In this document: positions 1-10,219 of the stretch, one piece after another
Layout of the letters: each line of letters opens with the position of its first letter
How positions within the stretch are numbered: position 1 is the stretch's first letter
Assembly (NCBI GenBank): GCA_017562135.1
Contig: QEYB01001173.1
Span: forward strand, 1-64,000
Source: Dipylidium caninum
Lineage: Eukaryota; Platyhelminthes; Cestoda; Cyclophyllidea; Dipylidiidae
Reading direction: 5' to 3'
DNA length: 64,000 bases
Notes under the pieces: model-generated
Seen by the model: only the letters and a program-made list of their open reading frames with translations
Databases searched by the model: none
Told to the model about the DNA's origin: nothing
Program-made: the position numbers and the translations under genes

Positions 1-646
1 GCTATTGCCTGCATTGTGGCCTAACTCCGTCAGGAGCGAACTCCTTCAGGAGCGATAGGCCTGACAGCCGCCGACTTGCACTGGCGGGTGACAAAGTGCT
101 GTATTTGGAGACGGCGTTAGGACTAGACGCAACGGCGGTGGTGGTGGTTGAGGGGTCTCCAGCGATATTGAATCCCTGACGTGAGCTGCGAGGACGTAGT
201 GCGCCACGAGCACAGGTATCAGCGTTCCAGTTTGCTTTGGAGTTGAGCTGGTGGCGCTGCGGGAGGGTGTGGCGTTCTTCCTACGTGGCACAATGAGGCC
301 CTCACGTCCACCGGCCTCTGCATAGGAAGTTGGTCGAAGGTGGTTCGCAATTGTCCAGTCGTTCTTACTTTTCGTCCGTGGAAGCATTGGACGCTTGGTT
401 GGTTGTGGTTAGCATGAGTAAATCGCAGGACAAAGTTAGGCAGGTGGGACTGGAGTGAATCACGCACCGAGGCCGTTGGAAGAGGAGGAAGCGTTAGCAG
501 CAGATGTGTGGTTCTGTAGTCGTGAAGTGGACTCCCCCAGCAGACAGATGTTACTAATTGACTGACTGACGCCAGCATTTGTGCATCTCCATTGCATGCA
601 CCACCACCACGGACTGCTGATGCTGACGCTGACGCTGACGGAACAG

Positions 647-3600
647 ATAGCATTTGCCGTGGCGATGCTGGTGCCGGTCATAACCGGAGTCGGCTTCGGT
701 ATCCTCACACCGGTTGCTGTTCCTGGTTGCGGTGCATCAAACATCTGGACTCTGTTGTTGCATCGGAATCTCAACTCAGCATGACCCATTGCCTTCGTCA
801 GCTCACGTCGGCCGCCTTGGGTGAGTTTACTTTTCTCCACCGCCATGGGGCCCTTCCACTCGGCGTGTTGCCAGTGGAATGCTTGAGTAGGAGGGAAGGA
901 GTCTCTTTGCTAACATCTTGCCTGAATCTGGTCCAGGGTTTTGCCTCCTGACGCACATCCCCGTCTCTGACCCTCTCCCACACGTTTTTCACCCTGTTAA
1001 CCTGCACTACGAGGCCAGTGTCTCAAAAGCTTCTTGCACTCGATCTATTTTAAAACTATTCATTTTCGTTAGCGCACTGCCGACATTTAGGTTTGTGGGC
1101 AACATAGTCCTCTACGCTACTTCCCGACGGTCCCATTTAAGAATATTATTCCAGCATGCGCGTCTTCACTTCCAATGCGACAGTATTACTTGCATAGCGT
1201 GCTCGTAAATTCGACAGCCCAAATCTGGTGTGCCAACAAACCGACGCGAGCACAGCGGCGTCGTTGCGGCATTGGGGAGAGTCTCATTTTCAAATGGCCA
1301 CATCACCGGTCGTTCCAATCAGTTGCAGAAAAGACACGAGAGGCTCTTAAAAACCCTACTACACCTTCCCTCCTTTTACCCACACCAACTGAGGTCCACT
1401 GCCTTTCACTAGTAAACACGAATGCGAATGCCACGTTACGCACCTCACTTGGCGTAATATTTGAACTCGCATCGCCTGAGACGAAGAGGCAGCCGTTGGG
1501 AGGTTTCTCTTCCCTGGGGAACCATCTGAATCCGTTCCATACAAAGTTCGCAGGGTCCCAACGTGGACCCTTGAGGACTGCATTTAGTGATGGAGGTAGA
1601 CTCTCTGGAGGGGTAGAGGAGGGGAGGAGCAAAGCCTCGGACATGGACGCATTAGGAGGGAAGTCTAGGGGTCCGCACACCGACGCACCTGTATTTTAGT
1701 GTCATTTGTCTGCGCCGTGTTTTGCCCAGACCGATGATGAAAGAGCTCCCGTATTGACTCCATTGGCCGCACCGCCCTTCCTGCCGCCATGACGCGCCAC
1801 TCAGTTCGCGTCGGGCTAAACGATTGCCTGAGTGGCATGTGTTAGTTTTAAGAAAAGGCTTTGGAGGGCATAGAAACGAGGTCTGATTGCGTGTTCTCTT
1901 GGGATGAGCCTGTTCTAGTGACGGCCTTTCAGAAATGATGAGTGTTGGGCAGGGGGGGGGGGAGAAAACTACCGCTTGTTTACCTCTCCTCCCTGCCCCC
2001 AGAAAAAACTTGCCTTGCCTACTTATTCCTCCTCTCGCCATGTTTACCGCAGATTATTTTGATCGCTAAAACTTCTCCGCGAGAAGTTTCAACATACTGT
2101 TTTTTCATACACAATTGCCAATCAGCCGGTAGGCTGTGCCCTACTCAAATAGAAATAAGTTAGAGCATCGTCGAGGATTTTAATTGGGGTCAATGGCAAC
2201 CTTCTTCCTTTCTCTCTTTCTTCTTTTCATTGCGTTACTCTAAACCAACGGTTGGGATGTTCTTACTTGGAGAAAAAACCCGCGTTTGGTGTTAGGGCAA
2301 AAAAGATTAGAAGCAAGGTGAAGTGGGAAGACGTTAACCGCGAGAGAAGCGAGAAAGAGTACGCGCCGACCCCCTCCTCACCCGACGACACTGCCAATTC
2401 AGGTGGCTCTTTGCTTCGCCCCCTAAACGAAATTTAAAAAGGACCTTGGCCGAAGGTTGATCGAAACACTGGGACCAAACTGGACCAATATCGTACATGC
2501 CCCCCTCCCTCACCACCACTGGGGCAGATTTTTTCCGTCTCCTACCTGTTGGCTACCATGCGGCATCTTCCGTCAAAACACTTACCACATTTCATTGGAG
2601 GCAGACATGTCGCATGTTCCAACGTAGTCCCCTCAGGACAACATTAGTTGATTGGCAGCAGAAATGACCTTGAAGGACCAATCACATGAGAGTATGGAGA
2701 ACTGTAATTAAGCGTACTTTATCATTGCCACTGACGCTCTCTGAAGGGCGGACTTACATGAATCATGGGGAAGTTCAGGGTTCGGAGACCGACGGACGTG
2801 CCCTTCAGCGTCATCCTCCCTATACCGTGCTTGGCAAGGCCACTGATCACAGCCTCTGTATTCACTCCATGGGAAGAGTCGAATGCCCTGATAAGCTGGA
2901 AAAATGTCACATGCCTCACACACTCAATTTGTCCTCAATCACACAAAAACGGCAATTTGGGGTGTAGAAAAGCCTTTAAGGTCCTCCCACAAACTGAGGA
3001 CTGATGATGATGATGACGGCGACGACGACGGCGCCGATGGTAGCGGTGGTGAGTCGAGTAATCATACACTTTTCAGTTGTGAGATTATGAAAGTTGATAG
3101 GGTGTGCACCGAAGTAGACGACAAGTACACGCGCATACTTATGTGTGTTCCGCTAATGGGTTTCGTGACGGCAGATGAACTCTTCTCCATCAAAGTGACT
3201 CCATAAGTGTGATTAACGTTCTTTGTTGAATGTTGCAACATCACCCCTTCCTCTTCAAACCCTATCCGCCAGTCCTCACCCATCAGCGAATTTCTTGAGC
3301 CCAAGTGAGTTCATTTCACGTAAAGTCGCAATGTACCTACGAAAACCCCCCCCCCGCCCCCCTCCCCGAGGAAGTTTCCTGCCTCCTCTTGCTCCCACCA
3401 CACAAAGGGGTGTCTTGTGGCCCTCGTTGATCCCCTGTCGCAGCCCCATTTCTCCACCTCGGCCCATTTTGTACAGTGGGAAAGATGACGCAGGCGGGTG
3501 AGTGGAAACAGTTACCTCGGTGGCAGGTGGCAAATTTTGCTCCATCAGGCCTACTCAACCCCATCAGATCACATCAGATCAGATCAGATCCGATCCGATC

Positions 3601-6165
3601 CGATCCGATTGTCATGTTAAGGAAACCATCAAGAGACAACACTCGGTCGTCAGCTATCCGTCCGTGGCGTCTCAAAGTGTGAGGTTAGGTAACCCGCGGG
3701 TGGGGGAAGGGGAGGGGAGGGGAGGGGAAAGTGGGCAAGAAGGAGGGAGACGTGGAGTGGAGTAGAGTGGAGGAGAAGAGACGCGAAAAAATCTGGATGT
3801 AGACTGCCGAATACCAGAGGCACTTGAGGCTCAGGAGTGCAGATGAAGTCACTCGCAAGACCCACTTAGGCGTGTAACTCACGTCAGAAAAGGCAAAGGC
3901 AAAAAGGCATGGAAAAAAGCTGTCGGTAGGGAAAGAAGCGATTGAATGAAGAACAGCAGTTACAAGAGAAACGTCTTAGGGAACACGAAGAGAGTTAAAG
4001 TGGATCCCAGCATTCACGATAAAAGCATCAGACAAAAGGAAGTGGAAGGGAGGAAGCGGAGGACAAGACAAGACAGAGAAGAGAAGCTTGGCATTAGACT
4101 GGGCAGGTCCGAAGATGCCACTGATGGGCAACCGAAGGATTCCTGACCTTTGAGAAGGCACAAGAAACCTTGAAAAACCTTCGCCCAAATGGTGATCGAA
4201 TGAAAGGGCAAAGGAAAGAGGCTCATGTCATGTCCACAAGCGTAAGTATAACTGGGCAAAGAGTAAGCCGGAGTAGGGAAAAAAACCGGTAAATCAGAAG
4301 AAAATGAGACCAGCGGAGCGTGCGACTGCGAAGAAGAAGGTGATGAACTCGCCTGTAACAGGGTGAGAGTTAGCTTTGGCTGGCGAACAAACGCCAAGGC
4401 TGGATACCACGCCACGATCGCTTCTGCTTATGTTAGAACTCGCAAGCCCAAAGGGAGCAGATCCCAGATCATCAGCGTTAATATCAAAGCACGAGGCCAT
4501 GAGAGAAAACAATTTACTTAATTGGCCTAGTAGGCGTGTGTGTCTGCCGCATGCGCTGGCACTGCGTCATTGAGATGAGGCTTTCTAGGGATGGTTCCAC
4601 CTGCCACAAACGTCACCCACCTTGTTGAGAGCACAGAGCATGGGCTTGCCGACGAGGCGGCCCAGAGCGTGGCGTTGCAAACTGGCTCACCAGTAAGACC
4701 GCGGCTGCTATAGGCCCACGCAGTGGTGCATGTTGGTTGGCCTGAAAACCCAGGGAGTCCAGGACTACCAGAGACAGGCGGTTCGCTCCACGTGCTTCAG
4801 GAAGGCCGCGTGACGCGACGGCGACGGCGACGTGGACGAGGACGCACGCGACTGCTCATCGCCACCGAGAGCGTTACTATTACTCCAGTGATTATGCAAC
4901 TACAAATAGCCAACAAAACTCCCAAACGGAAGAGCCAACAAGAATGCCAAGAAAACACCCCAACAAAGGCCTACGATGAGAGAATGGGGAAGATCCAAAC
5001 TCACAAATCTCGGCCACTTTGCCACATTATGACACGATTTACCAAAACCGACTATTACAGAGCTCAGGGAGACGAGGGCTAAGCGTCACGCATTCGGACG
5101 CCACCGACCAAATAACACTAGTACCGCGTCGCCTACTTTAACTCGGAAAACTTCTCAACAACTCTCACTCAAGTATCCCTATAGGAAGTGATTGACTGAC
5201 GATAAATGTTCATGGAAATTTCGTCCTGAAGACTTTCCGTCTCCTACCTGTCGGCTACCATGGCATCTTCCGTCACCACACCTACCACGAAACCCAAAAG
5301 CCAGCGGTGTATAAGGAACAGGCATTTTCGTCAACAAGTGGTCTTCTCTACTTGGTAAAGAGGAAATCCAGGTACTAGTTTAGGACTCACCTCTTTGAGG
5401 TAATTCCGCTTTTGACAAATTACCCACCTATTAGAGACGGGAGGGCTGACTCAAACAATGGTCCTCACGTGTGAACGTTAAACGCAAGATTAACATCTTC
5501 TCTTCACAGGTATGATGCCATTAACACTCTTCATCTACGGACGCTTCTTTCTCGACACCAAAGCCATCCGCATCCCCTACTCCCAAATCGCCGTACAACT
5601 GTGCTACCTTCTGGTCCCCGCCTTCCTTGGCATGCTGGTGAAGTGGCGTTGGCCGAAGGTGGCCAAGCGTTGTGTCAGCCGCCTCTTTAAACCACTGACC
5701 TTTGTCTTCATCTCCTTTGTCATCGGATTCAGTATCTACGCCAATCTACCCATCTACGCCCTATTGGGAGCCTATCCCCTCCTCTTCCCCACGGCAGCTG
5801 CGCTCCCATGGATTGGATTTCTCCTCGCCGGCGTAGTCGCCTGGCTCTGTCGGCGTTCTCGGGCTGAGATACTCACAATATCTATAGAGACCGGCATTAA
5901 GAACGTTGGAATCGCGACACTCGTTCTCATCTACTCAATGCCTCAACCAGAGGGCGATATTGGAGCCGTGATCCCTCTCGCGATGACCCTCTTTATACCC
6001 ATACCACTGATGATTGCATACGCCATTGTGGTGGCCAGAGAAGGAAAGTGCTCACAGTGCTGTCGCAAGAAGGAGGGTAGTGCAATTACAGAAAGGAATG
6101 AAGAACAACACGAACCGTTGAGCCCCTCCCCAAAAAATCACCTCTTCGAGACGGCCCCTCTCTAA
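647..6165 (+). CDS. SLC10-family (bile acid:sodium symporter-like) transporter, copy 1, 5' end outside the window
   Basis: Multi-pass transporter of the SLC10 family, which move bile acids, steroid sulfates or other organic anions, usually with sodium. Exon 1 lies left of the window. Exon 2 (647-820) encodes the cysteine-Pro-Gly-Gly/SN motif region but carries several small indels and changes relative to copies 2 and 3, so its frame is broken. Exon 3 (5510-6165) is intact after a good acceptor (ttctcttcacag) and begins GMMPLTLFIYGRF. It encodes about five membrane segments, the ETGIKN motif and a short basic, cysteine-rich cytosolic tail ending ETAPL. The intron (821-5509) holds two foreign inverted segments. 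Lys replaces the usual Gln of the sodium-site motif ETGxQN. The exon 3 open frame is strong; whether a functional gene exists depends on whether the exon 2 indels are real. Confidence 0.75.
983..1500 (-). repeat. Displaced inverted copy of the SEC63 promoter/5' region (unit 1)
   Basis: The reverse complement matches 26275-26868 along its length, including the boxes around gaggccag, the tract around accatc/gacggtccc, and the segment attggggagag next to the CCGGTGATGTGGCC region. At 26868 this homology runs into the SEC63 start codon, so the element is the upstream region of that gene. The SEC63 version carries about 110 extra bases (roughly 26715-26825). The sequences have clearly diverged. 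Confidence 0.8.
3567..3609 (+). repeat. GATC(A/C) pentamer microsatellite
   Basis: Repeats of atcag pass into repeats of atccg. The equivalent place in unit 2 (14635-14658) has a much shorter tract, so the array length varies between tandem copies. Confidence 0.85.
4313..5200 (-). repeat. Left arm of inverted repeat, unit 1 (antisense Obg-GTPase fragment)
   Basis: The arm reads as the reverse complement of about 8946-9811. It includes the reverse complement of the Obg GTPase exon encoding FLKHVERT...CALNK (exon homologue at 4621-4866, complement) with its flanks. The outer end lies at cggagcgtgcgactgcgaag, which is the splice acceptor region on the other arm; the inner end is at ttgactgac. 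The loop between the arms is about 3.75 kb and contains SLC10 exon 3, UTP11 and the 5' half of the Obg gene. Confidence 0.9.
5510..6165 (+). other. SLC10 copy 1, exon 3 (C-terminal half)
   Basis: Intact open exon of 656 bases. It starts in phase with exon 2 (Gly codon split G|GT) and ends with a TAA stop. Key motifs: GMMPL at the start of a membrane segment, LPWIGF, ETGIKN, and a hydrophobic C-terminal helix followed by CSQCCRKK. The stop lies 373 bases from the UTP11 stop on the opposite strand, so the two genes converge. Confidence 0.85.
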
Positions 6166-6538
6166 ATGTCGCCGTCTCCACACCACTTTGTGCACCTTCT
6201 GTTCACAGAAAATCTACTCTCTCACTGATTCCTCCTTTCTTTGTTCTTTTTTCCTCACTTGCCATTTCAACAAGAGGATACGAGTCGAATAATTTGAAAC
6301 AAACACAGTTACTACATCAGTGAGCCTGATGAATTCTCGAAATACAAAAGACTACTTCTAAACGAGGAAAGATTGTAAGGGATAGGAAGAACAAAACCGC
6401 ACAAGAAGCACTACTGAAGGCAAATAACATACCGAAATGTGTCGTTGCAATCTCCATACCCGACTGAATAGTAGGCAAATGCAAGGGCTGACATTTCGCC
6501 ATGAACAGAGTAGCAATATGGGGATTGAGGGCTTAGGT

Positions 6539-7426
6539 TTATTTATATCGCCTTCGCTCAAACATGTACACTGGCGCACGTTTAGCATTTCCTTTACGAA
6601 GGACCTTGTGCTTGAAACCCTTGCTCCTCTACAAAAAACAGATTCCCCAATAACAAAACGGAACCAGGAAAGGAGGCATCAATGCACAGAATAACGCTTA
6701 CAACCAGACCGTCCTTTGCTTCGCGCTGCCGGATGGCGAGTTCCAGTTTTTTCTGCCCTAGTCAAACGATCCGAAAGCTCCCTATAACCGGCTGCCTGTA
6801 GGCGCATCACTTCATCTGCCACAGACGCTGATAAGCTGGCAGGAATTCGAGTTGCCACCACCGAAGCCTCAAACGATGACTTCACAGCACGCGCCTCCTC
6901 CATTGTCTCCACAAAAACCGTTCGCTTAGGTCTGAGGCGCTTCGATGTCACTGAAGGGTCTGCGGGCAGGAGGTTGAAGCGCGACTCAAGTGTTCGAATT
7001 TTTGACAGCTCTGTTGCCAGTTCGTGACGCAGATATACAAGGTCACGAGAAAGCATCTCAATTAGCTGGCAGTCATTGTACTTCTTGGCATTGTCCAGGC
7101 GAATATGACCCTTTTCCACCTTACCAGTTGGAATTAGCGCGAAAGCCTTACTCACAGAATGGGCGGAGTTGTGCATGGCGAAATAAAATTCGTCCTCATT
7201 TTTCGTTAGGGCTTTTCGTCTAAGTTCGCGAAGACGTTCGCGTTTGGATTCCTCGTCTCTAGCTCGCAGGACAAAATCCTTCTTCTTGGGAAGCGGTCCC
7301 AATTTGGCTCTGGAAGCCGGCTAGCCACATGGAGTGTTATGTGCGTGGAAATAGAAGTACCTGAGACCTTTCCTTATGCAAGCGGGCATTTCGCTTGTGT
7401 ATACTCTTGAACGAGGCGAAAGGCAT
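6539..7426 (-). CDS. UTP11: UTP11-like U3 snoRNP / SSU processome protein, unit 1
   Basis: UTP11 is a nucleolar component of the small-subunit processome needed for pre-18S rRNA processing. Three exons on the minus strand: 7361-7426 (22 codons, starting MPFASFKSIHKR and ending HKERSQ), 6702-7320 and 6539-6628 (ending APVYMFERRRYK, stop). The protein would be about 257 residues against about 253 in human. Family marks are RSQPASRAKLGPLPKKKDF, LRRKALTKNEDEFYF, and the basic C-terminus. Intron 1 is only 40 nt (GTAC...CTAG) and intron 2 is 73 nt. A run of six T at 6747-6752, against five in unit 2, shifts the frame in the last third of exon 2. An AATAAA hexamer overlaps the stop codon. It is divergently arranged with the Obg GTPase, 528 bp apart. 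Confidence 0.88.
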
Positions 7427-7954
7427 GCTGGCACGGCAAAAGCGCACACTGCCTGCATACTCCCTTCCCTATTGGTCCACTCGAAAGAAGGCAAGAGCAG
7501 CAGTGCAGCAGCTATTAGGTGACAAACGTTTCCCCTAGAAAATGAAGTTGCCGAAGTGAAAGCTCAAAAGCGGAGCTAAGTATTCACAGCAAATATCGCA
7601 TCAGTTTGCGAGGACCAGCAGGGTAGTGGCAAAAGCTGATATGCCGCAAAAGAAACGGTCGAGGAACACATTATGTTCTTTTCACCAAATATTGAATTGT
7701 CCTCTCTCGTTAAATGCCCTGAGCATTGCACGCCCAATCGTGCACTCGATAATTTGTGCATTCGTCATGCAAGTGAGTCTACGCGCACAAAATGCCAACA
7801 CAACTACGTGTCATCCAGCGCTTTCAGGCCATATTTACCATATTTACGACATTGCGTCGTTCTCAAAGCCTACATTCCTCCTTATTTCGCAAATGTGTCC
7901 TTGACAGTGTCGAATTGACATTTCTGATTGGACGTCGCTATTTGTGTGCATGCG
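7427..7954. promoter_or_regulatory. Shared divergent promoter region of UTP11 and the Obg GTPase, unit 1
   Basis: These 528 bases lie between two start codons facing away from each other, and I see no exon in them. I could not identify a specific core promoter motif. The arrangement suggests a bidirectional promoter for two ribosome-biogenesis factors. The region is conserved in unit 2 (18491-19027) with small differences, including an indel-rich patch near 7450-7600. Confidence 0.5.
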
Positions 7955-9525
7955 ATGAGCAGAAAGGCCCGGCAGTTTGTTGATCGTCTCCGTATTTACG
8001 TGAAGTCCGGTTCAGCAGTGCAGGCAATGCCCTGATCCGTGGGAAAGGTGGCAACGGTGGCAGCGTTTACCTACGCAGCGTTGACGGACGCACCCTCACC
8101 GATGTTCTCACTGAGAATCCGAAGAAGCGGTTTATCGTAGGGAGCCATTCTAAGACTAATATTTCTTGCTGTTATTTGCGTAGGCTAGCTGTGGCCATCC
8201 GTGCAGTTCTCGACGCAATGTTTGCTTAGGCGTCAACGCAGCTGATATTGAGGTCGCCGTGCCGGTTGGCATTTCAGTCTCCGTTAGCAATCCGGGCGAG
8301 CCCACCAGATTGGTAGGTGATCTCGACAGACACGACCAACGCATTCTTGTTGCCCAAGGCGGTGTGGGCGGCTCGCCTGTCACCAATTACATCGGGTGTC
8401 CGGGGGAGGCTCGATCTCTCGTGTTGGATTTAAAGGTGTAACCGTCGCGTAATTCATAATCCTGGGCTATAGTTAATGGCGGATATCGGCCTAATTGGAC
8501 TTCCGAATGCTGGAAAGTCTAGTCTACTGCAGGCACTGTCGGGTGCTAAGGCTAAAATTGCCTCATATCCATTCACCACACTGAAACCTCAAATTGCTGC
8601 GATTAGCTACCCGGATCATCGCAGAATCACAATGACAGATCTACCCGGTAAGTCTTCTGCCGTTATAATTTCGTGTGATTTTGGTGAAAATATGTGTCTG
8701 ACTAGTGCACAGCGTTGTTATCAATCCTGCAATTATTTGTTTGTGTGAGGTATTCTGTGTTATTGAGGTGTGAGAGTAAAGGAACCGTTGATGGTGGAAT
8801 TTAGGCTCACCTGTTTGGAGTTGCTCTTTGTTCTGTGTTTGGGACAAAGCCCTTGGTAGGCAGTTGTCAGTCGCTTTGGATAATTATTTTCGGGCTTTAG
8901 CATTGTGAACTTTGTTTTCCTTTTCACACTCCACGAGCATCTGAAGTCAGTCAATTACTTCCTATAGGGATACTTGAGTGAGAGTTGTTGAGAAGTTTTC
9001 CGAGTTAAAGTAGGCGACGCGGTACTAGTGTTATTTGGTCGGTGGCGTCCGAATGCGTGACGCTTAGCCCTCGTCTCCCTGAGCTCTGTAATAGTCGGTT
9101 TTGGTAAATCGTGTCATAATGTGGCAAAGTGGCCGAGATTTGTGAGTTTGGATCTTCCCCATTCTCTCATCGTAGGCCTTTGTTGGGGTGTTTTCTTGGC
9201 ATTCTTGTTGGCTCTTCCGTTTGGGAGTTTTGTTGGCTATTTGTAGTTGCATAATCACTGGAGTAATAGTAACGCTCTCGGTGGCGATGAGCAGTCGCGT
9301 GCGTCCTCGTCCACGTCGCCGTCGCCGTCGCGTCACACGGCCTTCCTGAAGCACGTGGAGCGAACCGCCTGTCTTCTGGTAGTCCTGGACTCCCTGGGTT
9401 TTCAGGCCAACCAACACGCGGCACTGCGTGGGCCCATAGCAGCCGCGGTCTTGCTGGTGGGCCAGTTGCAACGCCACGCTCTGGGCCGCCTCGTCGGCAA
9501 GCCCATGCTCTGTGCTCTCAACAAG
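7955..9525 (+). CDS. Obg-family GTPase (GTPBP10-like), unit 1, damaged and incomplete
   Basis: Obg GTPases assist assembly of large ribosomal subunits; animal GTPBP10 works on the mitochondrial ribosome. Exon 1 (7955-8136) starts MSRKARQFVDRLRIYV and ends KKRFI. Exon 2 (8184-8435) carries the glycine-rich Obg fold, VPVGISV and ILVAQGGVGG. Exon 3 (8473-8647) has G1 GLPNAGKSS, G2 TTLKP and G3 DLPG, split by a GTAAGT donor. Exon 4 (3' end at 9525) encodes HTAFLKHVERTACLLVVLDS and ends in CALNK just before the expected Asp of NKxD. One G is missing near 8014 compared with unit 2, which breaks exon 1. The start of exon 4 (the GLADIAAKL part seen in unit 2) is replaced by inverted-arm sequence. I found no exon for the G5 motif or C-terminus. 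Confidence 0.8.
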
Positions 9526-9811
9526 GTGGGTGACGTTTGTGGCAAGTGGAGCCATCCCTAGAAAGCCTCGTCTCAATGACGTAGCGCCAACGCATGCGGC
9601 AGACACACACGCCTACTAGGCCAATTAAGTAAATTGTTTTCTCTCATGGCCTCGTGCTTTGATATTAACGCTGATGATCTGGGATCTGCTCCCTTTGGGC
9701 TTGCGAGTTCTAACATAAGCAGAAGCGATCGTGGCGTGGTATCCAGCCTTGGCGTTTGTTCGCCAGCCAATGCTGACTCTTCTTCTTCTTCTTCGCAGTC
9801 GCACGCTCCGC
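8946..9811 (+). repeat. Right arm of inverted repeat, unit 1
   Basis: Partner of 4313-5200 on the opposite strand. Only the part from about 9281 onward corresponds to the Obg gene in unit 2 (20301 onward). The part 8946-9280 has no counterpart at 19985-20300 and instead matches the inverted arm, so it looks like sequence copied over from the other arm. Confidence 0.88.
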
Positions 9812-9852
9812 CTCAACAGTACACACCGCCTGAAATCGCAAAGGTAAAGAAA
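9640..9852 (+). other. Open frame with a possible small exon, unassigned (unit 1)
   Basis: An open frame runs from about 9634. It includes a strong polypyrimidine tract and acceptor (cttcttcttcttcgcag, ending 9798) followed by 45-50 coding-like bases ending IAK and a GTAAAG donor at 9843-9848. It could be a small downstream exon of the Obg GTPase gene or an untranslated exon of the next SLC10 gene. I do not recognise the peptide (rich in Ser, Pro and Gln). The same frame recurs at about 20681-20880. Confidence 0.25.
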
Positions 9853-10100
9853 AGTTGGTTGGATGGGAGGTGGTGTGGACGGCGAGGCTGGTGTGGATGT
9901 CGGGCAGTCGGTGATCCCACCCGCGAAGCGTCTCTCCCCACCTCCAACTGCCTCGTCAGCCCCCGTCAGCCAAATTGGGGGTTTGAGTTGTGCGCGCCGC
10001 TGGGGGACGAAGGCCTCCATCCTCCCCGAGGTTCCAGTTCTTTGTGTGCGGGTGTGCGAGCTTGTGCTTATGCTTGCACCCGCACCTCTGCCCCCACCTG

Positions 10101-10120
10101 CGTGCGTGCGTGCGTGCGTG
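10101..10120 (+). repeat. TGCG microsatellite upstream of SLC10 exon 1
   Basis: A short run of cgtg/tgcg repeats about 100 bases before the SLC10 start codon. It is shorter and interrupted in unit 2 (around 21123-21143). Confidence 0.7.
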
Positions 10121-10219
10121 CGGATGTGCGATTGTTGTTTGATTGGCGAAAAACATAGATGTTTGACAATCTCAAGACAGACGCACACACGTTGAGGAAA
10201 GTCGATTGTGTCAACTGGC

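Larger units (their letters stand above)
821..4312 (+). other. SLC10 copy 1 intron 2, left part: no gene seen
   Basis: I see no supported exon here. The stretch holds a displaced inverted copy of the SEC63 upstream region (983-1500), G and C homopolymers (around 1950, 3348), diverged internal repeats, a GATC(C/A) pentamer run (3567-3609) and a GGGGA-type run (3703-3728). Short open frames on both strands lack conserved motifs. A block at 2890-3300 is nearly identical to 13960-14370. Confidence 0.7.

Noticed and set aside
2904..3206. Open frame with an Asp-rich run (14 kb copy identical)
   Set aside because: The Asp run comes from a GAT/GAC microsatellite. There is no family motif and no splice context, and the copy in unit 2 is simply part of the tandem repeat.
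4723..5082. Plus-strand open frame rich in arginine, also present on the minus strand at 9064-9606
   Set aside because: It is the antisense shadow of the Obg GTPase exon inside the inverted arm, not an independent gene.
6317..6588. Open frames downstream of the UTP11 and SLC10 stops
   Set aside because: They overlap UTP11 exon 3 and its 3' region in other frames and have no independent support.
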